64,000 nucleotides of DNA from Labyrinthula sp. Ha. Its lineage: Eukaryota > Sar > Bigyra > Labyrinthulida > Labyrinthulaceae. Both the position numbers and the translations under genes were made by a program. Every line of letters begins with the position of its first letter. Position 1 is the first letter of the stretch. The stretch covers positions 1 through 64,000 of the forward strand of contig JAALGZ010000023.1 of assembly GCA_015227615.1 (NCBI GenBank). The letters run 5' to 3'. The notes under the pieces are model-generated. The model saw only the letters and a program-made list of their open reading frames with translations. It did not search any database and was not told the origin of the DNA. Positions 21,471 to 30,012 of this stretch are shown piece by piece.

Positions 21471-23250
21471 CTGAGCGACGACTCAAAATTTTTACTGATG
21501 CAAGCGAAGGGTATTAATTGGAACTTATGATGAAGAACATCACACAAGAAGACTCGTTACATATTATGAAGAAGAAATATTTTACATTCTTCATGCTTAG
21601 CGGATCTTTTGCAGTTAGACAAGTAAAGTGGCACATAAGCCAAAAAGAAATCTACCCTATGTTGAAGCTACTAAAAAGGGTAGACTATCTTATTTTAGAT
21701 CACCCCAACCCAACTAGGGTATACAAAGATCATCGCAATTTAATTTACTTGATCACACCAAACTGGAACGAGAATAAGTCTTATTTAGCTAGGTTGGGAA
21801 GGTGGGCTATTATTTTATAAGATGTCAGCCTGATTTTTTTCCACATTAAGAGAGACCTTAACGTTTTTGCTGATATAATTAGTAGAAGGAGAAACAGAGA
21901 ATACAAGGAGATCTCAGAAAAATTGATCCAGTTAAACGCATAAAATGTTAGAAGCAGAGGAGACGTTGCTGATGAGAATGATGATACGCGATAAGCCTCA
22001 ACCCTTCTGGAAAGATGTTTAAAACAGGTGGATGAGGGCCGCCTTTAATTTCTAAACTCATATTATATGAAAAGTGGAAACAAAAAATAGAAGATGAATT
22101 TTTATCTTTCCAGTAGAAGATAGTTCCACAAGTGATGGTATTAATTAAGAAGGAAGGGATCAATATCCAGTTGGAGTTGGCGCCGAGGCTCATCATTCAC
22201 AACCACATAGCAATGGTACATCCTCCTAAAATGAAGAAATAAGGAGATCTCAAGTCACTTTACTCGTTCAAGCTGCCATTTAACATCAAGCTGGAAGATC
22301 TTATAGATGATTTTCACTGGCAGTGCGTCCATTGTGTGAGGATTCCGTCTCTTATCCGCACAACACATCATGAAACGAGCCTTAGAGAAAGAAGAGGAGA
22401 CATACTTAGGTTAGACTTTCTTTATGTCTTCAACGAAGGTTATATATTGGTAATGATGGATGATACAACGTGCAAGAGTTTACTTTCATTTTGCGAGAAA
22501 TGTAGAGCAATCGATGTTGTCAGAGCACTTTTAACCTGGCACTCGCGGCTGGAACTTAAGCTGAAGTTCACGATGATAATGGACAGAGGTTCCATTTTTG
22601 TAATATTTTCATACAAGAACTCAGCGAGTGGCTAAGATACACACATTCCTTTGCAGCATCCTATGCCCCGTGGACAAACGGCGGCATTGAGGTTGCCAAT
22701 GCATGTATTCTAAAGATACTTAAATCAATCACTGATGAACTCCACTTATCACAGAATTACTGGAAACACACTCTACCTTATATACAGACTGTCATTAATA
22801 CCTTCAGAAGTAGTACGAACCATAATTACACGCCGAATGAGTTATTCATTGGGCGAACAAAAAGTGAAGAGGCCGATAGTGATTACTCGCTTATAGAAAG
22901 ATACCTTTTTTTAACAGAAGATGATATGAAAAAGCTAAGACAGGAATGGATCCGTCGACAGTTGTTACAAAAAGTATGAAACTGACTGGTTTTATTACTG
23001 AGAAGCAGAGCAAAGTATATTCGTCTGTGAAAACTCTGCGCAAGAAGACCAATAACAGGTATAACACCCGGTTCACTAAGGGTATTCTCCAATATAACCT
23101 CGGAAACTGGGTTCTAATGAGCTCAGCAAATACACACAGGGCCAGACAAAAGAAGAACATTAGGTGGAAAGGATCGTTCCAAGTTGTGACCATGATATAC
23201 CCCAATGTATATAGATTTAGAAACCTATTGGAGAAGGAAACGGTGTGCCA
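21470..23250 (+). pseudogene. Element A RNase H and integrase region
   Basis: RNase H traces include WHISQKEIYPMLKLLKRVDY, matching WHISSKELYPLIYSFERIGF in B. The integrase zinc finger and core follow: WQCVHC near 22320, then LRLDFLYVFNEGYILVMMDD and, near 22660, AASYAPWTNGGIEVANA. The core DDE fold would join cDNA to the chromosome. Decayed. Confidence 0.8.
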
Positions 23251-23617
23251 TGAGTCATGTATATGGTGGTATGAGCCGCCGGAGTACAGCGCTTCAGAGA
23301 ATGTGATCAAACATTTCAAGTGGAATTATGGCACTCTTTCTGTGGAAGGCATTTATGATATAAAATTGACACCAGAGGGACAATCTCTTAAGAGGAAGTG
23401 GTTGGGATTCGAAGAAGACTCCACGTTTGAGCCTTTGGAAATCCTCACGGAAGATGTTCCATTACTAGCAAAAGATTTTTTTACAGGAAGAAGGAGGATA
23501 CAAGAAGCAGCTGAGAAAAATGTTTTTGAAGTTGTTGTCCAAATTTTAATTAGAGAGAATGAAGCGCTGCAGCTGAACGCAATATGTTTTTTTTGCAAAA
23601 AACCCTTCAGAGGCTAG
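23250..23617 (+). pseudogene. Element A chromodomain-like segment
   Basis: Following the integrase C-terminus, the sequence reads VEGIYDIKLTPEG then KRKWLGFEEDSTFEPLEIL. The KWLGFEEDSTFEP stretch is the chromodomain signature (usually VKWkGy....ntWEP). Chromodomains of chromoviruses read histone marks and steer integration. The equivalent in element C is LRWLDFDPDSDTWKP. Confidence 0.7.
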
Positions 23618-24009
23618 GAAATGATTGCCTATAGAAAAGATCATCTTGAAGCAATGCGCTGCAGTTTATGGAATTAGAAACTATAAGAGAATTCATGACA
23701 AATACCGTCTTCCTTGCACAAACACTCAACAATTGTATGCATAAACTCAGAAACTCCTTGGGAAACAATGTATTTCGGAGTATAGTATGTTATAGCTGAA
23801 CGTCGATACAGTAGCAGCTTACAAATTGAAGAATTATGGGGTCGCCTTTTACAGAGAATTAACCAAGAAGATTTCAAGAGCGGATCATATTGTTCAGAAG
23901 CTTTTCAATCTTTTTAGGTTTACACACAGACTTGAACTTAGAGAATCCACCTCTATAATATTTTATGGGGTCATACAAGTTAGATCTTATAAAAAACTAA
24001 CAGGAAAAA

Positions 24010-24985
24010 ATGCGCAGCGTAGACAACGTCCGATCTTTGAGTAGAGTATATTCTAAAATCAACTGGAGTAGTTTACCGAGTGAAATTATGAAGTTGGAAA
24101 ACGAAGTGGTTAAAAGGGAAGAGGAGATTAAACCAAGAGACATTATTTTTAAGCAGATACTGGTAACAGTTGATGAATTACAAGAGGAAGCGTTCACTGA
24201 TAAAGAATTTGAATTTCCCACAGCTGTCGTCTTCAACCAAAAGGAATGCACCGCGAAATGGAAGAAACAGAACTTAGAAGTCGTCGTTTCTTATGAGAAG
24301 TCCACCTTAAAATATCCTTTCTTTCAGCATGGCATTATCCCTTTAAATTTAGATATCCAGAAGACCGATGATTTTTTCAACTTTTTGAAGAAAACGAAGT
24401 TTATTTTGAGTGTATCATCATTAATCTGCTGTGGAAACTAGCTTGAGACATACCGACGAGAGGCCCTGTTATTACTTATCCGCAGATGGATTTTTATTCA
24501 ATTCCCTTTAAACAGATGTTCTCAGTGGTCACCAGTGGGATTGCTTTTGTGTGGGTGATTCACCCCTATGAACAGCTGTTCCGTTCCTTAGTTATTGAAT
24601 TGGGATACAAAATTGTTGACATCTTTATATGGGTCAAGGTCAGTGACCAGGGATCGCTGTTATCTTCCAATGGACCGTACTTGAATAGAGCCAAGGAAAC
24701 GTGCCTGATGATTGCTGTGAGTGGAGTTTCATCTCAGTAAACTAAGTACAACTTTGGTATTGAAGTTATTTTTTCCAGACGTCGCGAGCAATCTAGAAAG
24801 TTAGATAAATTATATTTACGTATCGAAAGAGCCTTTTCACAAAAAGCGATATTTTGTGGATTTTTTGGACGCTATTGGAACGCTGGAAAGCGTTGGCTTA
24901 CAATTGGAAACGAGATACCTGCAAGTTTTGATATGGAAGTTTTCGAGTCGCGTTATTTGGATTTCTCAGGTAATGTTAGGAACAA
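24010..24985 (+). pseudogene. Element A MT-A70 adenine-methyltransferase module
   Basis: MT-A70 enzymes (METTL3, METTL14, METTL4, MTA1 families) transfer methyl groups from SAM to the N6 of adenine in RNA or DNA. This segment shows the family core in order: a strand IIPLNLDIQKTDDF near 24340, GIAFVWVIHPYEQLF at about 24537, ELGYKIVDIFIWVK near 24600, AKETCLM near 24690, and the C-terminal block SRKLDKLYLRIERAFS...IFCGFFGRYW...GNEIP near 24790-24930. That last block is the usual S.KPdelY..Ie...p...k.eLFgR...GNEl pattern. It ends less than 30 bp from the 3' LTR. The fold assignment is firm; whether it ever acted on DNA or RNA cannot be told. It is more like the standard family pattern than the versions in B and C. 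Confidence 0.8.
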
Positions 24986-24996
24986 TACCTAGGGCC

Positions 24997-25310
24997 TGAC
25001 TTTAGTCTTGCATTGATATATACCAGTAACTAATGCTTAGTTGTATTTTAGTTTGGTTTAAATACTGACTACTCAAAAAAGTTAAGTCTTGTTGAAACTT
25101 GTAGCGAATAGTTTTGGGGCATCTGTGATAGCATTTTGCAAAATGACATTACGGTTATTATTAACCGTTAATTGTAATTCAAGGAACAAAGAAAAAGTAA
25201 CTTCAATTTGAGTCTGAACGTTTTTCTTATAAGAGCAAGTTATTTACGAGCAATCAGATTTAGTATTCATTTTATTTTATACTCCTTTACCTTATTTACA
25301 TACTTTACGA
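24997..25310 (+). repeat. Element A 3' LTR
   Basis: Partner of 18045-18350. It holds the inverted pair ACGGTTATTATTAACCGT at 25151-25168 and AACCGTTAA at 25163-25171. The start TG follows AGGGCC; the right edge is approximate. Confidence 0.75.
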
Positions 25311-25858
25311 CCTATCAATTTAGGTTTTACTTTTCACTCTATCTTTACTTTACTCCGATTCTGTTCTACTTATACCTGAAGGTTTTCCACCCTCTTACGC
25401 TCGGTTGAAAGATTGCTGGACAAACCTTTTTACATACGAAGACTTTTATATTACGACATTTAATTTCACTCAATTAAATTTTCTATTCTTATACTTTATC
25501 TTTTTATCTTTTTGTTCAATAGTAGTTTTTTCAAATAAGATTATTTAATTAATTAATGTTTTAATTCTTTCAATACAATATTGTTTTATCTTTTCATAAC
25601 GTTCTAATATAGACACTACTTCTCATTTAATATAGGATACTTTGTCTGGAATGGGCCATATGGCCTTTTGTATTTAACACTATTGTAATTTATATACGAA
25701 ACTTTTATTTATACTTACATGAAAGACTATACCCAGAATTATTGTATCACTCTTACACTGCACTAGTGATAACTCTGAGCAAGTTATAAATTCTACTTTA
25801 TATTCACTTTAGAAACACTGCTGTAGAAAGATTTGAGACAAAGCGAAAAAAGGAAATA
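25311..25858. other. Spacer upstream of the AAA-ATPase/nuclease gene
   Basis: Very AT-rich, T-rich on the top strand. It includes a perfect 12-bp palindrome GGCCATATGGCC at 25654-25665. Directly before the downstream gene is AAGGAAATA followed by ATG. No other feature seen. Confidence 0.4.
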
Positions 25859-27991
25859 ATGAAAAAAGCATTTAAAGCTTACCAAATTCAGAAGAAGAGA
25901 ATAGTTCAGAGCACTGGGCAAGCTTCGTCTCACTTGTTAAGGAAATATGCTGATAAAGTTTCTGGAACTGAAATGGGACCAAAATTTCAACCTCGCATCA
26001 AGCTGGATGGTGATTTTAAGGATTTAGTAATGCAAAGTACAGTATTTTCTGACAAAAGTCTGTTTATAAAAGATATAATAGAGGATTCCTGTAAAACATT
26101 ATTAATAGCAATGCCACGACGTTGGGGAAAAACTGTAAATCTTGATATGCTGAAGAGATTTCTAGAAATACAAGTTGACAGTAAGGGTGAACCAATAAGT
26201 GAAGAAGAGAATGATAATTATAAGCTGTTTGCCGGTGGTCAAATTGATGGTGATATTCGTGGAAAAAGAGAAATCTTTCCTTTAAATATAGCGAAAACAA
26301 AACTATTTGGGGTAACTGATTCCTTAACTAAACAAGGAACGTATCCAGTCATACATGCTGATTTTAAAAACTGTAAAGCTGGAGATTATAATTCCGTAAG
26401 AGCAAACATCAAATATGCCTTAATGGAATGTTTCGAGAAGCATAATTATCTTGAAAGCAGTAAAGGGCTTGATAGTGAAAGTAGAATGCTTATACAGAAA
26501 TATACTGGATCTATTTCATCAAAATCTCTTAGCGATGATGAGATAATGTATAGCCTGCAGTTTTTAAGTAAAATGCTCTCTTGTCATTATGATAAGAAAG
26601 TTTGGATATTGATAGATGAATATGATGCTGTAGCTAATATCGCATATAGGGAGTTTGATAAAGATAATCTTGACAAAACAATCAAGTTATTTTCAGGTAT
26701 CTATGAGACTGCTCTAAAGAATAATTCTTACTTAAAAAAGGGAGTACTAACAGGAGTTCAGTATATTGCGCAAAGTGGTATGCTATCTGGACTAAATAAT
26801 CTTTGTAAAATTGATTTTACTAGTGCTAAATATGCGCAACATTATGGCCTTGATGAAACTGAGGTTGATATATTCTTTAAGCATTTTGAAGTACCTAAAG
26901 AACTTGGGGAAAAGGCTAAACTTTGGTACAATGGATATAAAGTTAAAAGATATTGTCCACAAAATAAAGAAGTGCATTTAAAGGAAATAGTTGGTAAATA
27001 TAATATCTGGTCAATCGTTAGTTATTTATGGGAAGGTGAGTTCACTGAGTTTAAGTCTTATTGGGAACAAAGCGGAAGTATAAATTTTATCGATGTCTTA
27101 ATTGCCAACCCAGAGGTTAGAGAACAAATGGAAAAGCTGGTAAATGGTGAGAGCATTTACTTAGAAAGAAAAGATGACTTTTCGGTATCTGACTTTGAAA
27201 TTCTTAAGAATATAATCGGTGGTAATAAAGAAATCAGTTCAGTTGGCTTAAACTTATTATTTTCTTACCTATTTATAGGTGGATATTTAACAATAGATGG
27301 CAAAAAGAAAAATAGCTATGAGTTACCTAATATGGAAATTAAGTATGAAATGAGAAACAAATTAATAAACTACTATCGAGACATTTACAGAATAGATTCT
27401 AAGAATTTTGAAACCTTAATTGACATCGTGCGAAGTATAATTGATACAAAAGAATATAATCAAAATAATATTAGAGCACTATTCAAAAATTTCTATAATC
27501 AATTTAAAGAAATGATCAAAGGAGTTAAACTAGTTGATGATCACAATAATGAGGGTGTGTTTACTAATGAGGATGTATTACATTCACTATTAAATTATAT
27601 AGTATTGAAGACGCAACATTCCACATTTGGCAGTGAAATTTATACTAGTAAACTGGACTCAGGTAAAAAAGGTAGAGCTGGTATAAAACTTACCAATGGT
27701 GATGTAGGTATAATAATAGAATTGAAATGTGTATCAGTACCAACTACTGACGATGGACACATGAAAGACGCTATACAACAAGCAAGAAGTTATGGAAATA
27801 TATTAAATACTAGGAACAAAATATTTGTTGCTATAAATGTAGAGAAAAAAGAAGTAAAACCTGAAGAAAGATCCATAGAACTTTTATATGCCTCAGATAT
27901 GTTCAATGAGAAAGATATTTTTGGAATAGATGTATTAGGAAATGAAAATATGTTTAATATCAGTAGTGATTTTTTGGACAGCTTCTATTAA
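25859..27991 (+). CDS. Bacterial-type AAA-ATPase-like / PD-(D/E)XK nuclease-superfamily protein (710 codons)
   Basis: The protein belongs to the family with an N-terminal AAA-ATPase-like domain and a C-terminal PD-(D/E)XK_9-type domain, abundant in bacteria, including intracellular ones, and scattered in some fungi and protists. The Walker A-like motif PRRWGKT is at residues 86-92, with the typical RRWGK context. A Walker B motif WILIDEYDAV is at 249-258. The ATPase half is followed by a helical middle (LWYNGYKV, IWSIVSYLW) and a C-terminal nuclease-like block with GRAGIKL at 605-611 and IIIELKC at 618-624. The usual GR.D has G608 at the Asp position, so nuclease activity is questionable. The ATG start is preceded by AGGA four bases upstream, like a Shine-Dalgarno site, possibly by chance. 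It has no introns or breaks. It lies between elements A and B, neither of which includes it. Substrate and role are unknown; horizontal transfer is likely. Confidence 0.85.
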   Translation: MKKAFKAYQIQKKRIVQSTGQASSHLLRKYADKVSGTEMGPKFQPRIKLDGDFKDLVMQSTVFSDKSLFIKDIIEDSCKTLLIAMPRRWGKTVNLDMLKRFLEIQVDSKGEPISEEENDNYKLFAGGQIDGDIRGKREIFPLNIAKTKLFGVTDSLTKQGTYPVIHADFKNCKAGDYNSVRANIKYALMECFEKHNYLESSKGLDSESRMLIQKYTGSISSKSLSDDEIMYSLQFLSKMLSCHYDKKVWILIDEYDAVANIAYREFDKDNLDKTIKLFSGIYETALKNNSYLKKGVLTGVQYIAQSGMLSGLNNLCKIDFTSAKYAQHYGLDETEVDIFFKHFEVPKELGEKAKLWYNGYKVKRYCPQNKEVHLKEIVGKYNIWSIVSYLWEGEFTEFKSYWEQSGSINFIDVLIANPEVREQMEKLVNGESIYLERKDDFSVSDFEILKNIIGGNKEISSVGLNLLFSYLFIGGYLTIDGKKKNSYELPNMEIKYEMRNKLINYYRDIYRIDSKNFETLIDIVRSIIDTKEYNQNNIRALFKNFYNQFKEMIKGVKLVDDHNNEGVFTNEDVLHSLLNYIVLKTQHSTFGSEIYTSKLDSGKKGRAGIKLTNGDVGIIIELKCVSVPTTDDGHMKDAIQQARSYGNILNTRNKIFVAINVEKKEVKPEERSIELLYASDMFNEKDIFGIDVLGNENMFNISSDFLDSFY

Positions 27992-28209
27992 CCTAACGTA
28001 GTAGCATGTTGCTAAGTGATCAAAGTTTTAAATAATTCCATGATTCTTTCGCCTTAACTACTTAACTAGACGGCTTAAGAATATAGCTCTTAGTCTTACT
28101 TCTTGCTTCCATTTATTCTTCCTATAAAATAAATAGTTAGATAATGGGAAAACGTCTTAGAGGTTTTTCATAGTTTTACTCTAAGGAGCGTTTATATAGA
28201 TACAGTTAG
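27992..28209. other. Short spacer between the nuclease gene and element B
   Basis: About 220 bp without an open frame. It may contain the 3' untranslated region of the nuclease gene. It ends at the putative target duplication of element B. Confidence 0.4.
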
Positions 28210-28213
28210 TTGT

Positions 28214-28418
28214 TGTCTTTATCTCGCGTCGCGGTGATTTTGGATTTAGAGATTTAAAAAGTCCTTCTTGTTAGACTGTGTTTTAACGGTTAAGTGATGC
28301 GATATGTCGAACGATAACTATTTCAGCGTTACCTTAGATTTATAACAAACACTATAGTACAAATAAATTCTCCGTAGTTTCCGGGCATAGGAACAGTAAC
28401 CCAAAACTGGGAGAGAGA
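28214..28418 (-). repeat. Element B 3' LTR (205 bp)
   Basis: Matches 36071-36275 along its whole length. Read on the minus strand it starts TCTCTC and ends GACA, so the usual TG start is not seen in either copy. It contains AACCGTTAA (28283-28291, minus strand). Confidence 0.92.
28283..28291 (-). promoter_or_regulatory. AACCGTTAA motif in the element B LTR (possible Myb-type site)
   Basis: AACCGTTAA on the minus strand, repeated in the other LTR at 36140-36148. It fits the general Myb recognition pattern (YAACGG read from the other strand). The element itself encodes a Myb-like domain. The binding role is an inference. Confidence 0.3.
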
Positions 28419-28429
28419 TCCTCCCGAAA
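28419..28429 (-). other. Element B polypurine tract
   Basis: TTTCGGGAGGA on the minus strand lies immediately before the 3' LTR, where plus-strand DNA synthesis is primed in LTR elements. Element C has TTCGGGGGA at the same place. Confidence 0.7.
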
Positions 28430-28446
28430 TAAGGGATCCAACCGGG

Positions 28447-29067
28447 TTAGAAATAGTTCACGTGAAAGGATGGCGTGAGATCTAATCCCGTTGATGTCCA
28501 GTTGCATCGCACATTATTAGTACGTGCGAAGAACTTAATTTTGTTATACTGAGGAAAACTTCGGTCCAACAGTGAATGAAATAATTCAGTTTTCACTGAA
28601 GGCTTTTCAGGCTGATCATAAATTAAGTTTGAATGTTCTTTAGCGAATATCTCGAAGAAGGTGTCAGAGTAAGTTAATTTTGGGTTTTCCTTTCGTATGA
28701 AAACAAGGCAGATTTCCTTACTATGTTGGAAAATGTATCCAAAACTTTTGTGTAATTTGCCAGAATTATTCCTTTTAATCCATTTAATGCTGTCGGCTAA
28801 ATAATATTTAAGAGAGTTAGCCCACTTCAATACAAAGAAGTAAGAGTAATTAGTTACCCAGATAAATAACAGTGAGCCATTGGGAAATTTGACTAAGGGT
28901 AAAGTAATTTTCTTGAATTTATTTAAAGAAAGTGTGGGATAGTGCAGAGTAACCCCTTTAGTGGGATTTGAAATTCCGATTCTCCATGGCGGATCCATTA
29001 CGGCGAGGGTGCAAATATCCGAGCTTCTGGTAGGATGCGAATAAGTCATGCTAAATATATTTTCCAA
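28447..29067 (-). pseudogene. Element B MT-A70 adenine-methyltransferase module
   Basis: The last coding module of B carries the MT-A70 catalytic signature DPPW at 28984-28995 (in VMDPPWRIG). It is followed by the family's conserved blocks: GVTLHYPTLSLNKF, LLFIWVTNYSYF, LADSIKWIKR, FQHSKEICLVF, and a C-terminal FPQYNKIKFFARTNN. It aligns along its length with the element C module (LDPPWAVGGSNPTRGVTLDY and so on). About 206 codons are open, close to the size of an MT-A70 domain. The module lies just inside the 3' LTR. The predicted reaction is SAM-dependent N6-adenine methylation of RNA or DNA; the target is unknown. It is part of a broken element. Confidence 0.88.
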
Positions 29068-29427
29068 AATGACTCTAGAATAGGTAGGTCTAAAATAAAT
29101 ATTTAAAATTGTTTCAGAGATTTGGAATAAGTTTCCACCTTAATAGTTTAAAATAACCTTGGAGACTTTATCGAGATCCAACAAGGTGATAACTACATCT
29201 TCGTTGTGAAGTTCCATTGAGACCGAGAACTGGTCTTCAGATATAGAATATTGTGAGCTAGAAGTAGTGAATAAGCTGGAGCTCTCCTTAGAATCTCTAA
29301 CTGTACATCAGTAGCTGCTGAGAGTAGTCTAAAAATCATCGTTGATACTAATAATTGAATAAAAAATGTCCAATGATTCTTTATTGTGAATATAAATTTC
29401 TTCCAACTGTGAATTATGGTCTGATAA

Positions 29428-29994
29428 TTACTTCTTTAGTATAGAAACATTGAGACTATGTTTTCTAATAAAACCCTGAGTACTCTCTAAGTCAACTTCA
29501 GAAAGTAAAAGCTTTATGTGTCGTAAATCGTTAATTCTTCTAAAATAAGGAATAGAAAGATCTTCGTAACTGCTTTTGCACAAAACATTCTTGAACTGCT
29601 TCAAAAAGGCATCCTTCTCCGAAAACATGTTCATTCCTCCTGGCAAGTTTTTATGGAATTTGTTGATCCCAAGTTCTATGCGTAAATATTCCCGAGCCTC
29701 AAATAAATCAAACTTTAAATTGTGGAATATGCTAATATCCTGGAGGTTCAAAATGCTCTGGATCTGAGTCGTGACTTGCTGTTTAGTTCGATACGGCAAG
29801 TGGAACTGCATGTCGTATTTGTCGTAGTTGCCGCAGCCAAACTTCTTCACCAGGCAGCACAAGATGTTTTTCTCCTCATCAAACCAACCCAACGTATTCC
29901 TTGCTTCGTTTAAATCAAAGTTTGTAGTGGCGTTAAAGTTCGAAAGATTTGCTCTTCTAACATTTGTATTCCCCCCCCCCCTGAGAACTGGCAT
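29428..29994 (-). pseudogene. Element B SANT/Myb-like domain segment
   Basis: The segment contains NTLGWFDEEKNILCCLVKKF, then GCGNYDKY, LPYRTKQQVTTQIQSILNLQ. The W-(E)E...L...V..FG.G.(W/Y)...R...Q pattern is that of a SANT/Myb helix-turn-helix. Element C has the same domain (NTLGWFQEEKNILEQLVHKF). Downstream is a shared region of unknown fold (LGINKFHKNLPGGMNMFSEK; C has FGIVEFHRNIPGRFNL). The likely role is binding DNA or histone tails to place the methyltransferase or integrase; this is inference. Confidence 0.7.
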
Positions 29995-30012
29995 CCAACC
30001 TCTGTAAATGGG

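Larger units (their letters stand above)
18045..25310 (+). mobile_element. Element A: decayed Ty3/chromovirus-like retrotransposon ending in an MT-A70 module
   Basis: Two diverged LTRs flank an internal region with, in order, gag with a zinc knuckle, protease, reverse transcriptase, RNase H, integrase, chromodomain-like segment and an MT-A70 adenine-methyltransferase segment that reaches almost to the 3' LTR. The LTRs are roughly 70-75 percent identical by eye, so this is the oldest of the three elements with both LTRs. It has on the order of twenty or more breaks. The position of the methyltransferase, downstream of the chromodomain and inside the LTR pair, shows it is part of the element and not a neighbouring host gene. 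Confidence 0.88.

Noticed and set aside
22891-23319. 142-codon minus-strand frame with hydrophobic, membrane-like composition in element A
   Set aside because: It is antisense to the integrase C-terminus and chromodomain region of A; the hydrophobicity is that of an antisense reading.
25859-27991. Bacterial contamination as the source of the AAA-ATPase/nuclease gene
   Set aside because: It is flanked on both sides by eukaryotic LTR elements with no compositional break that I can see, and no other bacterial gene is present. Transfer is preferred, though read data would be needed to exclude a chimera.
28447-29067. Reading the MT-A70 module as a separate host gene inserted beside the element
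   Set aside because: It lies between the polypurine tract/3' LTR and the pol genes on the same strand, and the same arrangement recurs in element C.
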